Shown here in pieces: positions 18,233-26,498 of a stretch of DNA of 64,000 bases (position 1 is its first letter; every line of letters begins with the position of its first letter). The DNA comes from Amycolatopsis nivea (lineage in GTDB: Bacteria; Actinomycetota; Actinomycetes; Mycobacteriales; Pseudonocardiaceae): positions 1 to 64,000 of the forward strand of contig NZ_SDLT01000003.1 of NCBI RefSeq assembly GCF_004522235.1, given 5' to 3'. The notes below the pieces were generated by a model. That model ran no database searches and was not told where the DNA came from. It saw only the letters and a list, made by a program, of their open reading frames with translations. Made by a program: the position numbers and the translations under genes.

Positions 18233-18621
18233 TCTCGGCAACAAGAGGCCTTATTCGACGAGACCTGCTCGAGTACGGCGAGGACGCCGCGGCCGAGTGG
18301 GTCGTCTCGTGTACCGACGACGAACTGCTTCGGCTGGGCTGCATCGCTGGCTGGGTCTCGCACAACGGCCCGTCGACGCCTTCCGGCGCGGGAATGATGT
18401 TCAGCAAGGCGTTGGCGATCGGCGCGGTGTGCGTGCACGAGGGGAAGCCGCGCAAATTGGCGCGGGCTCGGCGGAAGAAGCTGCCGGAGTTGTCGGAGGA
18501 GGAGCGTCGCCGCATTCGTGCGGAAGACTATCCGTACGCTTTGTCGTTGGAAATCCCGCAGGATTACGGCATGACGGACGAAATCAAGGAATTCTGGGCT
18601 GATCCCGGGCCCGTGGAGTGA
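18229..18621 (+). CDS. Candidate immunity protein 2, tandem paralogue
   Basis: A 130-residue paralogue of the preceding gene, starting at ATG 18229 that overlaps its stop (ATGA). Shared positions include the LLEYGEDAAAEWVVSC start, the GKPRKLARARRKKLPELSEEE middle and the DEIKEFW end. Divergence between the copies is high, so the duplication is old or one copy was acquired against another toxin variant. No membrane segment or signal peptide. It is translationally coupled to the next gene as well. Confidence 0.75.
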   Translation: MISATRGLIRRDLLEYGEDAAAEWVVSCTDDELLRLGCIAGWVSHNGPSTPSGAGMMFSKALAIGAVCVHEGKPRKLARARRKKLPELSEEERRRIRAEDYPYALSLEIPQDYGMTDEIKEFWADPGPVE

Positions 18622-18944
18622 AGGCGACGTTGCGGGCGTCCAACGGCGTCCAGGTGAAAGGCGTGTCCGAGGACAACGTCGTCGCCGTGCTGGAAGCCAT
18701 GGCACGGGATGGAAACGCGGTCATCTCCAGCGACGCCGATCCGGACAACGTCTTCATCCAGGTGTGGCTTCGCGACAACGGCGTGTACCAGCTGGAATAC
18801 CGGGACGGAAAGCCGACCAGTCACTACCAGACGCTGACTGTCTCGCGGGACAAGGTCGCCGCCGCCATCGTTGGTTGGCTTGCTGACGACGACTCCTGGA
18901 AAGAAGCCTTCCAGTGGAAGGACATCGGCGACTGGTTCGCCTGA
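18618..18944 (+). CDS. Small protein of unknown function, coupled to the immunity candidates
   Basis: A 108-residue protein whose GTG start overlaps the previous stop (GTGA). Sequence runs VQVKGVSEDNVVAVLEAM, then a beta-rich centre FIQVWLRDNGVYQLEYRDG and a Trp-rich acidic tail (SWKEAFQWKDIGDWFA). Not recognised; small acidic beta-rich proteins of this kind are frequent among toxin-neutralising proteins. It closes the toxin cassette and is followed by a terminator. It could instead be a remnant partner of a lost toxin tip. Confidence 0.7.
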   Translation: MKATLRASNGVQVKGVSEDNVVAVLEAMARDGNAVISSDADPDNVFIQVWLRDNGVYQLEYRDGKPTSHYQTLTVSRDKVAAAIVGWLADDDSWKEAFQWKDIGDWFA

Positions 18945-18961
18945 TTTCCTCCGCACAGCAA

Positions 18962-19000
18962 GGCGGGCCGGAGACTGAACAAGCTCATCTCCGACCCGCC
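18962..19000. terminator. Bidirectional terminator closing the toxin cassette
   Basis: GGCGGGCCGGAGA (18962-18974) pairs with TCTCCGACCCGCC (18988-19000) with one wobble position and a 13-nt loop. It separates the toxin cassette from the convergent helicase gene. Confidence 0.8.
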
Positions 19001-19011
19001 CGGTGCACATC

Positions 19012-20544
19012 TCAGGACTCTGACTGACGCCGTCCGCTCGAGCCGTTGCGGCGGTTTCGCGGCGGCTGGCCCGATCCGCGACGGTCAGCGCCAGCAGCGC
19101 GACGCCCAGCGCCCTCCGCGCCGCGGCGACCGGCACCCGTACCGCGACGCTGGTCTTCCCGGCGGGCCTGACCTGGCTGCCGCTCCGTGGAACGGGCTTC
19201 ACTGCCCTGTCGAGGTCCGCCGCGGCCGCCGGAGCGGCGGGGCTGCGAACCAGTCCGCGCGCCGAGTCCGCCGCGGTTTTCCGAGGGGGCGCCGCGGCGG
19301 CGGCCGGTGCCCGGTGCGGCACCGGAGGCGGTGACGGTCTTCGGGCGGTTGTCCACCACGGGGCGACGCGGCGAAGCGGTGAACGAGCGGTCCCCGGGGG
19401 CGAGCTCGGCCAGCAGCGGGTGTGTCGGCGAGATCCGCGTGGTGGTCGGCGAGATCCCGGCCTTCCGGGTCAGCGCACGGACGTCCGAGACCTGCTCGTC
19501 GGTCATCAGGGTCACCACGGTGCCCGACGCGCCCGCCCGTGCGGTGCGGCCGGAGCGGTGCAGGTACGCCTTGTGCTCGACCGGCGGGTCGGCGTGGATT
19601 ACCAGCGTGACGTCGTCCACGTGGATGCCGCGGGCGGCGATGTCGGTGGCCACCAGGGTTTTCGCGGTGCCCGACGAGAAGGCTTCCAGGTTGCGCGTGC
19701 GCGCGTTCTGGCCGAGGTTGCCGTGCAGTTCGACCGCGGGGACGCCGCTCGCGACGAGTTTGCGGGTAAGGGCCTTCGCGCGGTGCTTCGTGCGGGTGAA
19801 GACCAGGGTGCGGCCGGGAGCCGCGGTCAGGTCGACCAGTACCGGCAGGCGGTGGGTTTCCTCGAGGTGCAGCACGTGGTGCGTCATCGTCGAGACCGGG
19901 GACTGCGCCGAGTCGACGCTGTGCAGCATCGGGTCGTTCATGAAGCGCTTCGCGAGCACGTCGATGCCGTTGTCGAGGGTCGCGGAGAACAGCAGGCGCT
20001 GGCCGCGCTCGGGGGTGGCCGCCATGATGCGGCGGACCTCGGGCAGGAAGCCCAGGTCGGCCATGTGGTCGGCCTCGTCGAGGACGGTGATCTCGATCTT
20101 GTCCAGCTTCGCTTCGCCGGAGCGCATGTGGTCGGCGAGCCGGCCGGGGCAGGCGACGACGATGTCGACGCCGTCGCGCAGGCGGGTGATCTGCGGGTTC
20201 GCGCTCACGCCGCCGAAGATCGTGGTGGCCTTGAGGCCGAGCGGGCGCGCCAGCGGCACGATCGCGGCCTCGATCTGGGTGGCCAGTTCGCGCGTCGGGG
20301 CGAGGATCAGCGCCCGCGGACGGCCGGGGCGGCGCCGCGTGGGCCCGGCGGCGAGGCGGGCCAGCACGGGCAGCACGAAGCCGTAGGTCTTGCCGGAGCC
20401 GGTGCGGCCGCGGCCGAGCACGTCACGGCCCGCGAGCGTGTGCGGGAGCGTGGCGGCCTGGATCGGGAAGGGCTCGGTGACGCCCTGTGCGGCGAGCGCG
20501 TCGACAAGAGTCTTGGGCAGGCCGAGTTCGGTGAAAGTCGTCAT
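19012..20544 (-). CDS. DEAD-box ATP-dependent RNA helicase
   Basis: RNA helicase of 510 aa. All core motifs are present: Q-motif (FTELGLPKTLVDAL...PFPIQ), Walker A GRGRTGSGKT, PTRELA, DEAD in LDEADHMADLGF, SAT in FSATLDNG, and HRSGRTARAG. A low-complexity basic tail after residue about 390 is rich in Arg, Gly and Gln (RRGAEGAGRRAAGADRRG region) and is typical of RNA-binding tails in cold-adaptation helicases. ATG at 20544 starts directly before the Q-motif; longer forms run into the leader. Probably remodels rRNA or mRNA at low temperature. Confidence 0.93.
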   Translation of the reverse strand: MTTFTELGLPKTLVDALAAQGVTEPFPIQAATLPHTLAGRDVLGRGRTGSGKTYGFVLPVLARLAAGPTRRRPGRPRALILAPTRELATQIEAAIVPLARPLGLKATTIFGGVSANPQITRLRDGVDIVVACPGRLADHMRSGEAKLDKIEITVLDEADHMADLGFLPEVRRIMAATPERGQRLLFSATLDNGIDVLAKRFMNDPMLHSVDSAQSPVSTMTHHVLHLEETHRLPVLVDLTAAPGRTLVFTRTKHRAKALTRKLVASGVPAVELHGNLGQNARTRNLEAFSSGTAKTLVATDIAARGIHVDDVTLVIHADPPVEHKAYLHRSGRTARAGASGTVVTLMTDEQVSDVRALTRKAGISPTTTRISPTHPLLAELAPGDRSFTASPRRPVVDNRPKTVTASGAAPGTGRRRGAPSENRGGLGARTGSQPRRSGGRGGPRQGSEARSTERQPGQARREDQRRGTGAGRRGAEGAGRRAAGADRRGSGQPPRNRRNGSSGRRQSES

Positions 20545-20652
20545 GGGTTGGTGCGGACGCGACAGCGTCCCGTATCTCCGTACGTAGCGCGGTTGTCCTG
20601 CCCGGCGCGGCCTCGGGTGGCTGCGGCGCGTGGTCGTCGACAACAGTGAAAC

Positions 20653-20694
20653 GCGGTCCGAGGCAGAACTGAGCGGACCGCATCGCCCACTATA
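20653..20694 (-). promoter_or_regulatory. Helicase -10 element and leader hairpin
   Basis: On the minus strand TATAGT (20694-20689) is a good -10; the -35 is poor. Shortly downstream, GCGGTCCG (20681-20674 on the minus strand) and its partner at 20660-20653 form a perfect 8-bp stem in what would be a roughly 140-nt untranslated leader. Long structured leaders are usual for cold-regulated helicase genes. Confidence 0.4.
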
Positions 20695-20822
20695 CCGTCC
20701 CAAGATCCAGCGGGCTACGTGATATCGCCCGCAGGCCGCCACGCGCGAACCGACGAAGCGGGCGCGCGATGTTCGTCCGTTTCCACCATCGCCGCCGCGC
20801 ACGCGGGTGCGAGGCTGGCCGC

Positions 20823-22151
20823 ATGAGCACAGACGAACTCCGGGGACTGCTGGCGGAATGGGCGCGAGAAGCGAAAGTTCCCGGCGTCTCGGCCGGAATT
20901 TTCCACGAGGGCACGGAAACCCTGCTGACCGCGGGAGTGTCCAGTGTGGACACGGGAGCGCCGGTCGACGACGGCACCCTGTTCATGATCGGCTCCACCA
21001 GCAAGACGTTCGCCGCCGCCGCGGTGCTCGTGCTGGTCGAGGACGGCGTGCTCGAACTGGACCGGCCGGTGGTCGAGTACCTCCCGGAGCTGAGGCTCGC
21101 CGACCCGCTCGCCACCAAGACGGTGACGCTGCGCCACCTCCTCACGCATTCGTCCGGCTTCCTCGGCGACATCGAGGTCGACACCGGATGGGGCGACGAC
21201 GCGCTCGCCCGCGCCGTGGAGCAGTTCGCCGAGCTGCCGCAGGTGTTCCCGGTCGGCGAGGTGTTCTCCTACTGCAACGCTGGCTTCCTGCTGGCCGGCC
21301 GCGTCGCCGAGGCGGTGTCTGGGGGCACTTACGAGGACCTGGTCCGCACCCGGCTGCTCGAACCGCTCGGGATGACCGACTCGTACTTCCAGCCCTGGGA
21401 GGTGCTGACCCGGCGGCACGCGGTCGGGCACGCGCTGCGCGAGGACGGTCCGGCGGTCGCGCACACCGTCGGCATCTCGCGGGCCGAAGCCGCGGCCGGC
21501 GGCCTCTGGTCGACCGCCCGCGACCAGCTGAAATGGGCTCGATTCCAGCTGACCGGCGCGGACGTGCTGAGCGACGAGACCCGCCGCCTCATGCACGCCG
21601 CGCAGCGCACGGGCGCGCTGCCGTTCGAGGAGGTCGGGCTGTCCTGGCTGCGGCTGAGCCACGGCGACGCCCAGGTGGTGCGGCACGGCGGCAACATCAG
21701 CAACCTGCAGCTGTCGGAGTTCGTGATGGTGCCGAGCGAGAACCTCGCGGTCACCGTCCTCACCAACAGCGCGGGCGGCGGCGCGCTCGGCCCGCGGATC
21801 GTCGACTGGTGCCTGGAGAACGTGGCTGACCTGCCGAAACCGGGCGGTCGTCCGACCCGGGCAGTCGACCCGGGCGACTGCCCTGGACGGTATCGGACCG
21901 GCTCGCTGATCTTCGAAATCACCGAACGCGACGGCTCGCTCTGGGCGCAGATGATCCTCGACACCGAGGATCCGGACATCCTCTCCGCGCCGCCGTTCGA
22001 GGTCGTCTTCGTCGACGACGACGTGCTCGCCCGCGCCGCCGACACCAGCAGGCCGAGCGCCCGTTTCCGGCGCGACGGCCACGGCCGGGTGGACGCGGTG
22101 GAGTTCGGCGGCCGCACCGCGCTAAAGTTACCGGGCAGTAATATCGGCTGA
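20823..22151 (+). CDS. Serine beta-lactamase/penicillin-binding-like hydrolase (class C fold)
   Basis: Protein of 442 aa in the beta-lactamase/EstB/PBP4* superfamily. Motifs: S58-T-S-K61 (GSTSKTF) with the nucleophile and general base, Y150-C-N152 (SYCNAGF), and HGGN at 288-291 in place of the KTG box, as in esterase and D-peptidase members. A C-terminal domain (about 330-442) beginning PGRYRTGSLIFEIT resembles the lipocalin-like extension of these hydrolases. No signal peptide is seen, so it is probably cytosolic. ATG 20823 fits the family start. Substrate unknown; esterase or D-aminopeptidase activity is more likely than antibiotic resistance. Confidence 0.88.
   Translation: MSTDELRGLLAEWAREAKVPGVSAGIFHEGTETLLTAGVSSVDTGAPVDDGTLFMIGSTSKTFAAAAVLVLVEDGVLELDRPVVEYLPELRLADPLATKTVTLRHLLTHSSGFLGDIEVDTGWGDDALARAVEQFAELPQVFPVGEVFSYCNAGFLLAGRVAEAVSGGTYEDLVRTRLLEPLGMTDSYFQPWEVLTRRHAVGHALREDGPAVAHTVGISRAEAAAGGLWSTARDQLKWARFQLTGADVLSDETRRLMHAAQRTGALPFEEVGLSWLRLSHGDAQVVRHGGNISNLQLSEFVMVPSENLAVTVLTNSAGGGALGPRIVDWCLENVADLPKPGGRPTRAVDPGDCPGRYRTGSLIFEITERDGSLWAQMILDTEDPDILSAPPFEVVFVDDDVLARAADTSRPSARFRRDGHGRVDAVEFGGRTALKLPGSNIG
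22128..22144 (+). promoter_or_regulatory. Dyad and -10 element before the acyl-CoA dehydrogenase gene
   Basis: TTACCGGGCAGTAA (22128-22141) is an inverted TTAC/GTAA dyad of the type bound by TetR-family fatty-acid regulators, and it overlaps a good -10, TAATAT (22139-22144). Both lie in the last bases of the hydrolase gene. This would give the dehydrogenase its own regulated promoter. No partner regulator is adjacent. Confidence 0.35.
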
Positions 22152-22163
22152 CCTGGAGATGCG

Positions 22164-23891
22164 ATGAGCGAAACGGCGACAGCGCTGCTGAACCCGCGCG
22201 ACTACGACGCCCGGAAGTTCGACCCGGAGACCCAGCGGCTGCTGCGGGCGACGATCGACTGGTTCGAAGCGCGCGGCAAACGCCGTCTCGCGCAGGCGTA
22301 TCACGACCGCGAGTTCTACGCCGACTTCCTGGAGTTCGCGGGCAAGGAAGGCCTGTTCGCCACGTTCCTCACCCCGGCCGCGGATTCCGCGGGCGACCCG
22401 GACAAGCGCTGGGACACCAGCCGGATCGCCGCGCTGGCGGAAATCCTCGGCTTCTACGGCCTCAACTACTGGTACCCGTTCCAGGTCACCGTCCTCGGCC
22501 TCGGACCGGTGTGGCAGAGCGGGAACGCGGCCGCGCGCAAGCGTGCCGCGGAGGCGCTGGCCGAGGGCGGCGTCGGCGCGTTCGGACTGTCCGAAAAGGA
22601 GCACGGCGCGGACATCTACTCGTCCGACCTCGTGCTCACCCCGGACGGTGAGGGCGGCTACCGCGCGAACGGGTCGAAGTACTACATCGGCAACGGGAAC
22701 TGCGCGCGCACGGTTTCGGTGTTCGGCCGGATCGACGGCGTTGAAGGACCCGAGCAGTACGTGTTCTTCTACGCCGATTCCGAGCACCCGAACTACCACG
22801 TCGTGAAGAACATCGTGCCGTCGCAGATGTACGTCGCGGAGTTCCGGCTCGAGGACTACCCGGTGCGCGCCGAGGACATCCTCCACACCGGAGCGGAGGC
22901 CTTCAGCGCCGCGCTCAACACGGTCAACATCGGCAAGTTCAACCTGTGCTTCGGCGGCATCGGGATGGCGACGCATTCGCTGTACGAGGCGATCACGCAC
23001 GCGCAGAACCGGATCCTGTACGGCAACCCGGTCACCGATTTCCCGCACGTGCGCCGCGAATTCGTCGAGGCCTACGCGCGGCTGACCGGGATGAAGCTGT
23101 TCTCCGACCGCGCGATCGACTACTTCCGCTCGGCGAACCAGCAGGACCGCCGCTACCTGCTGTACAACCCGATCACCAAGATGAAGGTGACCACCGAGGC
23201 GCAGAAGGTGATCGGGCTGGTCGCGGATGTCGTGGCGGCCAAGGGTTTCGAGGCCGACACCTACCTCGCGATGGCCAAGAACGACATCGACGGCCTGCCC
23301 AAGCTGGAGGGCACGGTCGCGGTGAACCTCGCGCTGATCGCGAAGTTCATGCCCGCGTACCTGTTCGCGCCGCAGGAATACCCGGCGGTGCCGACCCGCG
23401 ACGACGCCTCCGACGACGATTTCCTGTTCCGCCAAGGCCCGGCGCGCGGGCTGTCGAAGATCCGGTTCCACGACTGGAAACCGGCGTACGAGAACGCGAA
23501 GCACCTGCCGAACGTCGCCCGCTTCACCGAACAGGCCAACGTGCTGGTGCGGCTGCTTTCCGAGGCGACGCCGGACGAGGCGCAGCAGAAGGATCTGGAC
23601 TTCGGCCTCGCGCTGACCGAACTGTTCACGCTCGTCGTGTACGGGCAGCTGATCCTGGAGCAGGCTGAGCTGACCGGCGTGGCAGACGATGTGCTGGACC
23701 AGCTGTTCGCGGTGCTGGTGCAGGACTTCAGCGTCGCCGCGGTCGATCTGCACGGCAAGTCGAGCTCCACGGAGAAGCAGCAGGAGCTGGCGCTGGCCGG
23801 GCTGCGGAAGCCGGTTGTGGACGACGAGCGGTTCGGTCGCGTGTGGGAAAAGGTGCGCGAGCTTTCCGGCGCGTACGAGATGAATCCCTGA
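22164..23891 (+). CDS. Acyl-CoA dehydrogenase
   Basis: FAD-dependent acyl-CoA dehydrogenase of 575 aa, catalysing alpha,beta-desaturation of an acyl-CoA. LSEKEHGADIYSSDLVL and GSKYYIGNGNCARTVSVF are the flavin/substrate-binding beta-domain segments; NIGKFNLCFGGIGMATHSLYEAITHA starts the C-terminal helical domain. It is longer than the 380-400 residue core, with an extra helical C-terminus, as in the FadE5-like long actinobacterial forms. The GGAG ribosome site lies 7 bases before ATG. It ends at a strong terminator. Chain-length specificity cannot be read from sequence. Confidence 0.9.
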   Translation: MSETATALLNPRDYDARKFDPETQRLLRATIDWFEARGKRRLAQAYHDREFYADFLEFAGKEGLFATFLTPAADSAGDPDKRWDTSRIAALAEILGFYGLNYWYPFQVTVLGLGPVWQSGNAAARKRAAEALAEGGVGAFGLSEKEHGADIYSSDLVLTPDGEGGYRANGSKYYIGNGNCARTVSVFGRIDGVEGPEQYVFFYADSEHPNYHVVKNIVPSQMYVAEFRLEDYPVRAEDILHTGAEAFSAALNTVNIGKFNLCFGGIGMATHSLYEAITHAQNRILYGNPVTDFPHVRREFVEAYARLTGMKLFSDRAIDYFRSANQQDRRYLLYNPITKMKVTTEAQKVIGLVADVVAAKGFEADTYLAMAKNDIDGLPKLEGTVAVNLALIAKFMPAYLFAPQEYPAVPTRDDASDDDFLFRQGPARGLSKIRFHDWKPAYENAKHLPNVARFTEQANVLVRLLSEATPDEAQQKDLDFGLALTELFTLVVYGQLILEQAELTGVADDVLDQLFAVLVQDFSVAAVDLHGKSSSTEKQQELALAGLRKPVVDDERFGRVWEKVRELSGAYEMNP

Positions 23892-23902
23892 GCCAAGACA
23901 AC

Positions 23903-23939
23903 GAAAACGGCCTCCCGGGCAGTTCGGGAGGCCGTTTTC
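23903..23939. terminator. Bidirectional rho-independent terminator
   Basis: A perfect 15-bp inverted repeat (23903-23917, 23925-23939) with a 7-nt loop, having AAAA on one side and TTTT on the other, lies between the convergent acyl-CoA dehydrogenase and Tex genes. Confidence 0.92.
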
Positions 23940-23946
23940 CGTTGAG

Positions 23947-26331
23947 CTACTTGCCGAATCCGGCGCGCCGCAGCGCGTCCGCCATCGCGCCGCCGCCTCC
24001 GGAGTCACGACGATCCCGGCCGCCGCCGCGCTGCTGCGGCTGGTTCCGGCGCTGACCGCCGCCGCCGCCCTGACCGCCGCCACCGCCGCCCTGGCCGCGA
24101 TCACGTCCGCCGCCACCGCCGCGGTTGTTGCCCGCACCCGGCTCGTCGTCCAGGCGCAGCGTCAGCGAGATCCGCTTGCGCGGCACGTCGACGTCCAGCA
24201 CCTTCACCTTGACGATGTCGCCCGGCTTCACGACGTCGCGCGGGTCCTTCACGAAGTTCTTCGACAGCGCGGAAACGTGCGCGAGACCGTCCTGGTGGAC
24301 ACCGACGTCGATGAACGCGCCGAACGCGGCCACGTTCGTCACCACGCCCTCCAGGCGCATGCCCGGCTTGAGGTCGCCGATCTTCTCGACGCCCTCGGCG
24401 AAGGTCGCGGTCTTGAACGCCGGACGCGGGTCGCGGCCCGGCTTCTCCAGCTCGGACAGGATGTCGGTGACCGTCGGGAGCCCGAAGGTGTCGTCGACGA
24501 ACTCCGTGGGCTTCAGCGCCTGCAGGGTCCGCGCGTTGCCGATCAGCTCGCGGATGCCGGTGCCGGTGCGGTCGAGGATCCGCCGCACCACCGGGTACGC
24601 CTCCGGGTGCACCGAGGACGCGTCGAGCGGGTCGTCGCCGTCCGGGATCCGGAGGAAGCCCGCGCACTGCTCGAACGCCTTCGGGCCGAGCCGCGCGACG
24701 TCCTTGAGCGCGGTCCGCGAGCGGAACGGGCCGTTGGAGTCGCGGTGCGCCACGATGTTCTCCGCGAGCGAGGTCGTGATGCCCGAAACCCGGGTGAGCA
24801 GCGGGGCGGACGCGGTGTTCACGTCCACGCCGACCGCGTTCACGCAGTCCTCGACCACTGCGTCCAGCGAACGCGACAGCGACACCTCGGACAGGTCGTG
24901 CTGGTACTGGCCGACGCCGATCGACTTCGGGTCGATCTTCACGAGCTCGGCCAGCGGGTCCTGCAGCCGGCGCGCGATCGAGACCGCGCCGCGCAGCGAG
25001 ACGTCCATGCCCGGCAGTTCCTGCGAAGCGAACGCCGACGCCGAGTACACCGACGCGCCCGCCTCGGAGACGACGGCCTTGGTGAGCTTCAGCTCCGGGT
25101 GCTTCTTGATCAGCTCGATCGCCAGCTTGTCGGTCTCGCGCGAGGCGGTGCCGTTGCCGATCGAGATCAGGTCGACGTTGTGCTTCCCGGCCAGCACGGC
25201 CAGCTCCGCGATCGACTGGTCCCACTTGTTCGCCGGCTGGTGCGGGTAGATCACGTGGGTGTCGACGACCTTGCCGGTCGCGTCGACCACGGCCACCTTC
25301 ACGCCGGTGCGGAAGCCGGGGTCGAGGCCCATCGTCGCGCGGGTGCCCGCCGGGGCGGCCAGCAGCAGGTCGCGCAGGTTCGCGGCGAACACGCGCACGG
25401 CGTCGTCCTCGGCCGACTGGCGCAGCCGCATCCGCAGGTCGATGCCAAGGTGCAGCAGGATCTTCGTGCGCCAGGCCCAGCGCACGGTGTCGCCGAGCCA
25501 CTTGTCGGCCGGGCGGTCCTGCTGGCTGATGCCGAACCGCGCGGCGATGCGCTGCTCGTACTCGGTCGGGCCGACGCGGACCGGAGCGTCCTCGGCGACT
25601 GGCTCGGAAGGCTCCATCGACAGGTCGAGGATCTCTTCCTTCTCGCCTCGCAGCATCGCGAGGATCCGGTGCGAGGGGAGCTTGGTGTAAGGCTCGGAGA
25701 AGTCGAAGTAGTCGGAGAACTTGGCCCCGTCGGTCTCCTTGCCCGCGCGGACCTTCGAAGCCAGATGGCCCTCGGTCCACATCTTCTCGCGCAGCTCGCC
25801 GATCAGGTCGGCGTCCTCGGCGAAGCGCTCGACCAGGATGGCGCGCGCGCCGTCGAGGGCGGCCTGCGCGTCCGCGACGCCTTTGTCCGCGTCGACGAAC
25901 ACCGCGGCGGCCGCCTGCGGATCGGTCGACGGGTCGTTCAGCAGGCCGTCGGCCAGCGGCTCCAGACCGGCCTCGCGGGCGATCTGCGCCTTGGTCCGCC
26001 GCTTGGGCTTGTAGGGCAGGTAGATGTCCTCCAGCCGCGACTTCGTGTCTGCGGCGAGGATCTGCGCCTCGAGCGCCTCGTCCAGCTTGCCCTGGCTCCG
26101 GATGGACTCCAGGACCGCGCCGCGGCGCTCGTCCAGCTCCCGCAGGTAGCGCAGCCGCTCCTCGAGCGTGCGCAGCTGCGCGTCGTCCAGCTCTCCGGTG
26201 ACTTCCTTGCGGTACCGGGCGATGAACGGCACCGTGGACCCCTCGTCGAGGAGCCCGACGGCGGCCTTGACCTGCCCTTCGCGCACCCCCAGCTCTTCGG
26301 CGATCCGCTGCTCGACCGACTGCACGCTCAA
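23947..26331 (-). CDS. Tex family RNA-binding transcription accessory protein
   Basis: Protein of 794 aa. Order: Tex N-terminal helical region ([26 protein letters not shown]), YqgF-like RNase H fold ([17 protein letters not shown] near 333), helix-hairpin-helix segment ([14 protein letters not shown]), and an S1 domain (about 650-725; [21 protein letters not shown]). The last about 60 residues are a Gly/Arg/Gln tail with repeated RGG-like pieces before a conserved [11 protein letters not shown] end. TTG at 26331 is preferred: AGGAG lies seven bases before it; GTG at 26325 is the alternative. Tex affects transcription elongation and RNA turnover; target RNAs are unknown. Confidence 0.92.
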   Translation of the reverse strand: MSVQSVEQRIAEELGVREGQVKAAVGLLDEGSTVPFIARYRKEVTGELDDAQLRTLEERLRYLRELDERRGAVLESIRSQGKLDEALEAQILAADTKSRLEDIYLPYKPKRRTKAQIAREAGLEPLADGLLNDPSTDPQAAAAVFVDADKGVADAQAALDGARAILVERFAEDADLIGELREKMWTEGHLASKVRAGKETDGAKFSDYFDFSEPYTKLPSHRILAMLRGEKEEILDLSMEPSEPVAEDAPVRVGPTEYEQRIAARFGISQQDRPADKWLGDTVRWAWRTKILLHLGIDLRMRLRQSAEDDAVRVFAANLRDLLLAAPAGTRATMGLDPGFRTGVKVAVVDATGKVVDTHVIYPHQPANKWDQSIAELAVLAGKHNVDLISIGNGTASRETDKLAIELIKKHPELKLTKAVVSEAGASVYSASAFASQELPGMDVSLRGAVSIARRLQDPLAELVKIDPKSIGVGQYQHDLSEVSLSRSLDAVVEDCVNAVGVDVNTASAPLLTRVSGITTSLAENIVAHRDSNGPFRSRTALKDVARLGPKAFEQCAGFLRIPDGDDPLDASSVHPEAYPVVRRILDRTGTGIRELIGNARTLQALKPTEFVDDTFGLPTVTDILSELEKPGRDPRPAFKTATFAEGVEKIGDLKPGMRLEGVVTNVAAFGAFIDVGVHQDGLAHVSALSKNFVKDPRDVVKPGDIVKVKVLDVDVPRKRISLTLRLDDEPGAGNNRGGGGGRDRGQGGGGGGQGGGGGQRRNQPQQRGGGRDRRDSGGGGAMADALRRAGFGK

Positions 26332-26432
26332 AACCAGGCTCCTGCTTCGTCTCGGGTTGCTCCGAGCCTGCATTGTGCCGCTGCCCGCCCGGCGCGGCGC
26401 GCATGGCCCGCCGAAGCACCTCCGGAAGTTCC

Positions 26433-26461
26433 TTGACATCCGTATTGGTCTAGTCCATTTT
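26433..26461 (+). promoter_or_regulatory. Chitinase promoter with a DasR-like operator (dre)
   Basis: TTGACA at 26433-26438 is a perfect -35. Between it and a weak -10 (CATTTT, 26456-26461) lies the 16-bp near-palindrome ATTGGTCTAGTCCATT at 26444-26459. It matches the known DasR site ACTGGTCTAGACCAGT in its TGGTCTAG core and CCA arm. DasR is the GntR-type repressor of chitin and N-acetylglucosamine genes in streptomycetes and relatives. The dasR gene is not in the window. Confidence 0.7.
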
Positions 26462-26498
26462 GAGGTGACCTGGCTCACTGTCGTGCGGAGGTCTGCCC

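Noticed and set aside
24277..26436. 719-codon open frame antisense to tex
   Set aside because: Low-complexity Arg/Val/Leu/Glu composition of a frame shadow; Tex covers the same DNA with complete domains.
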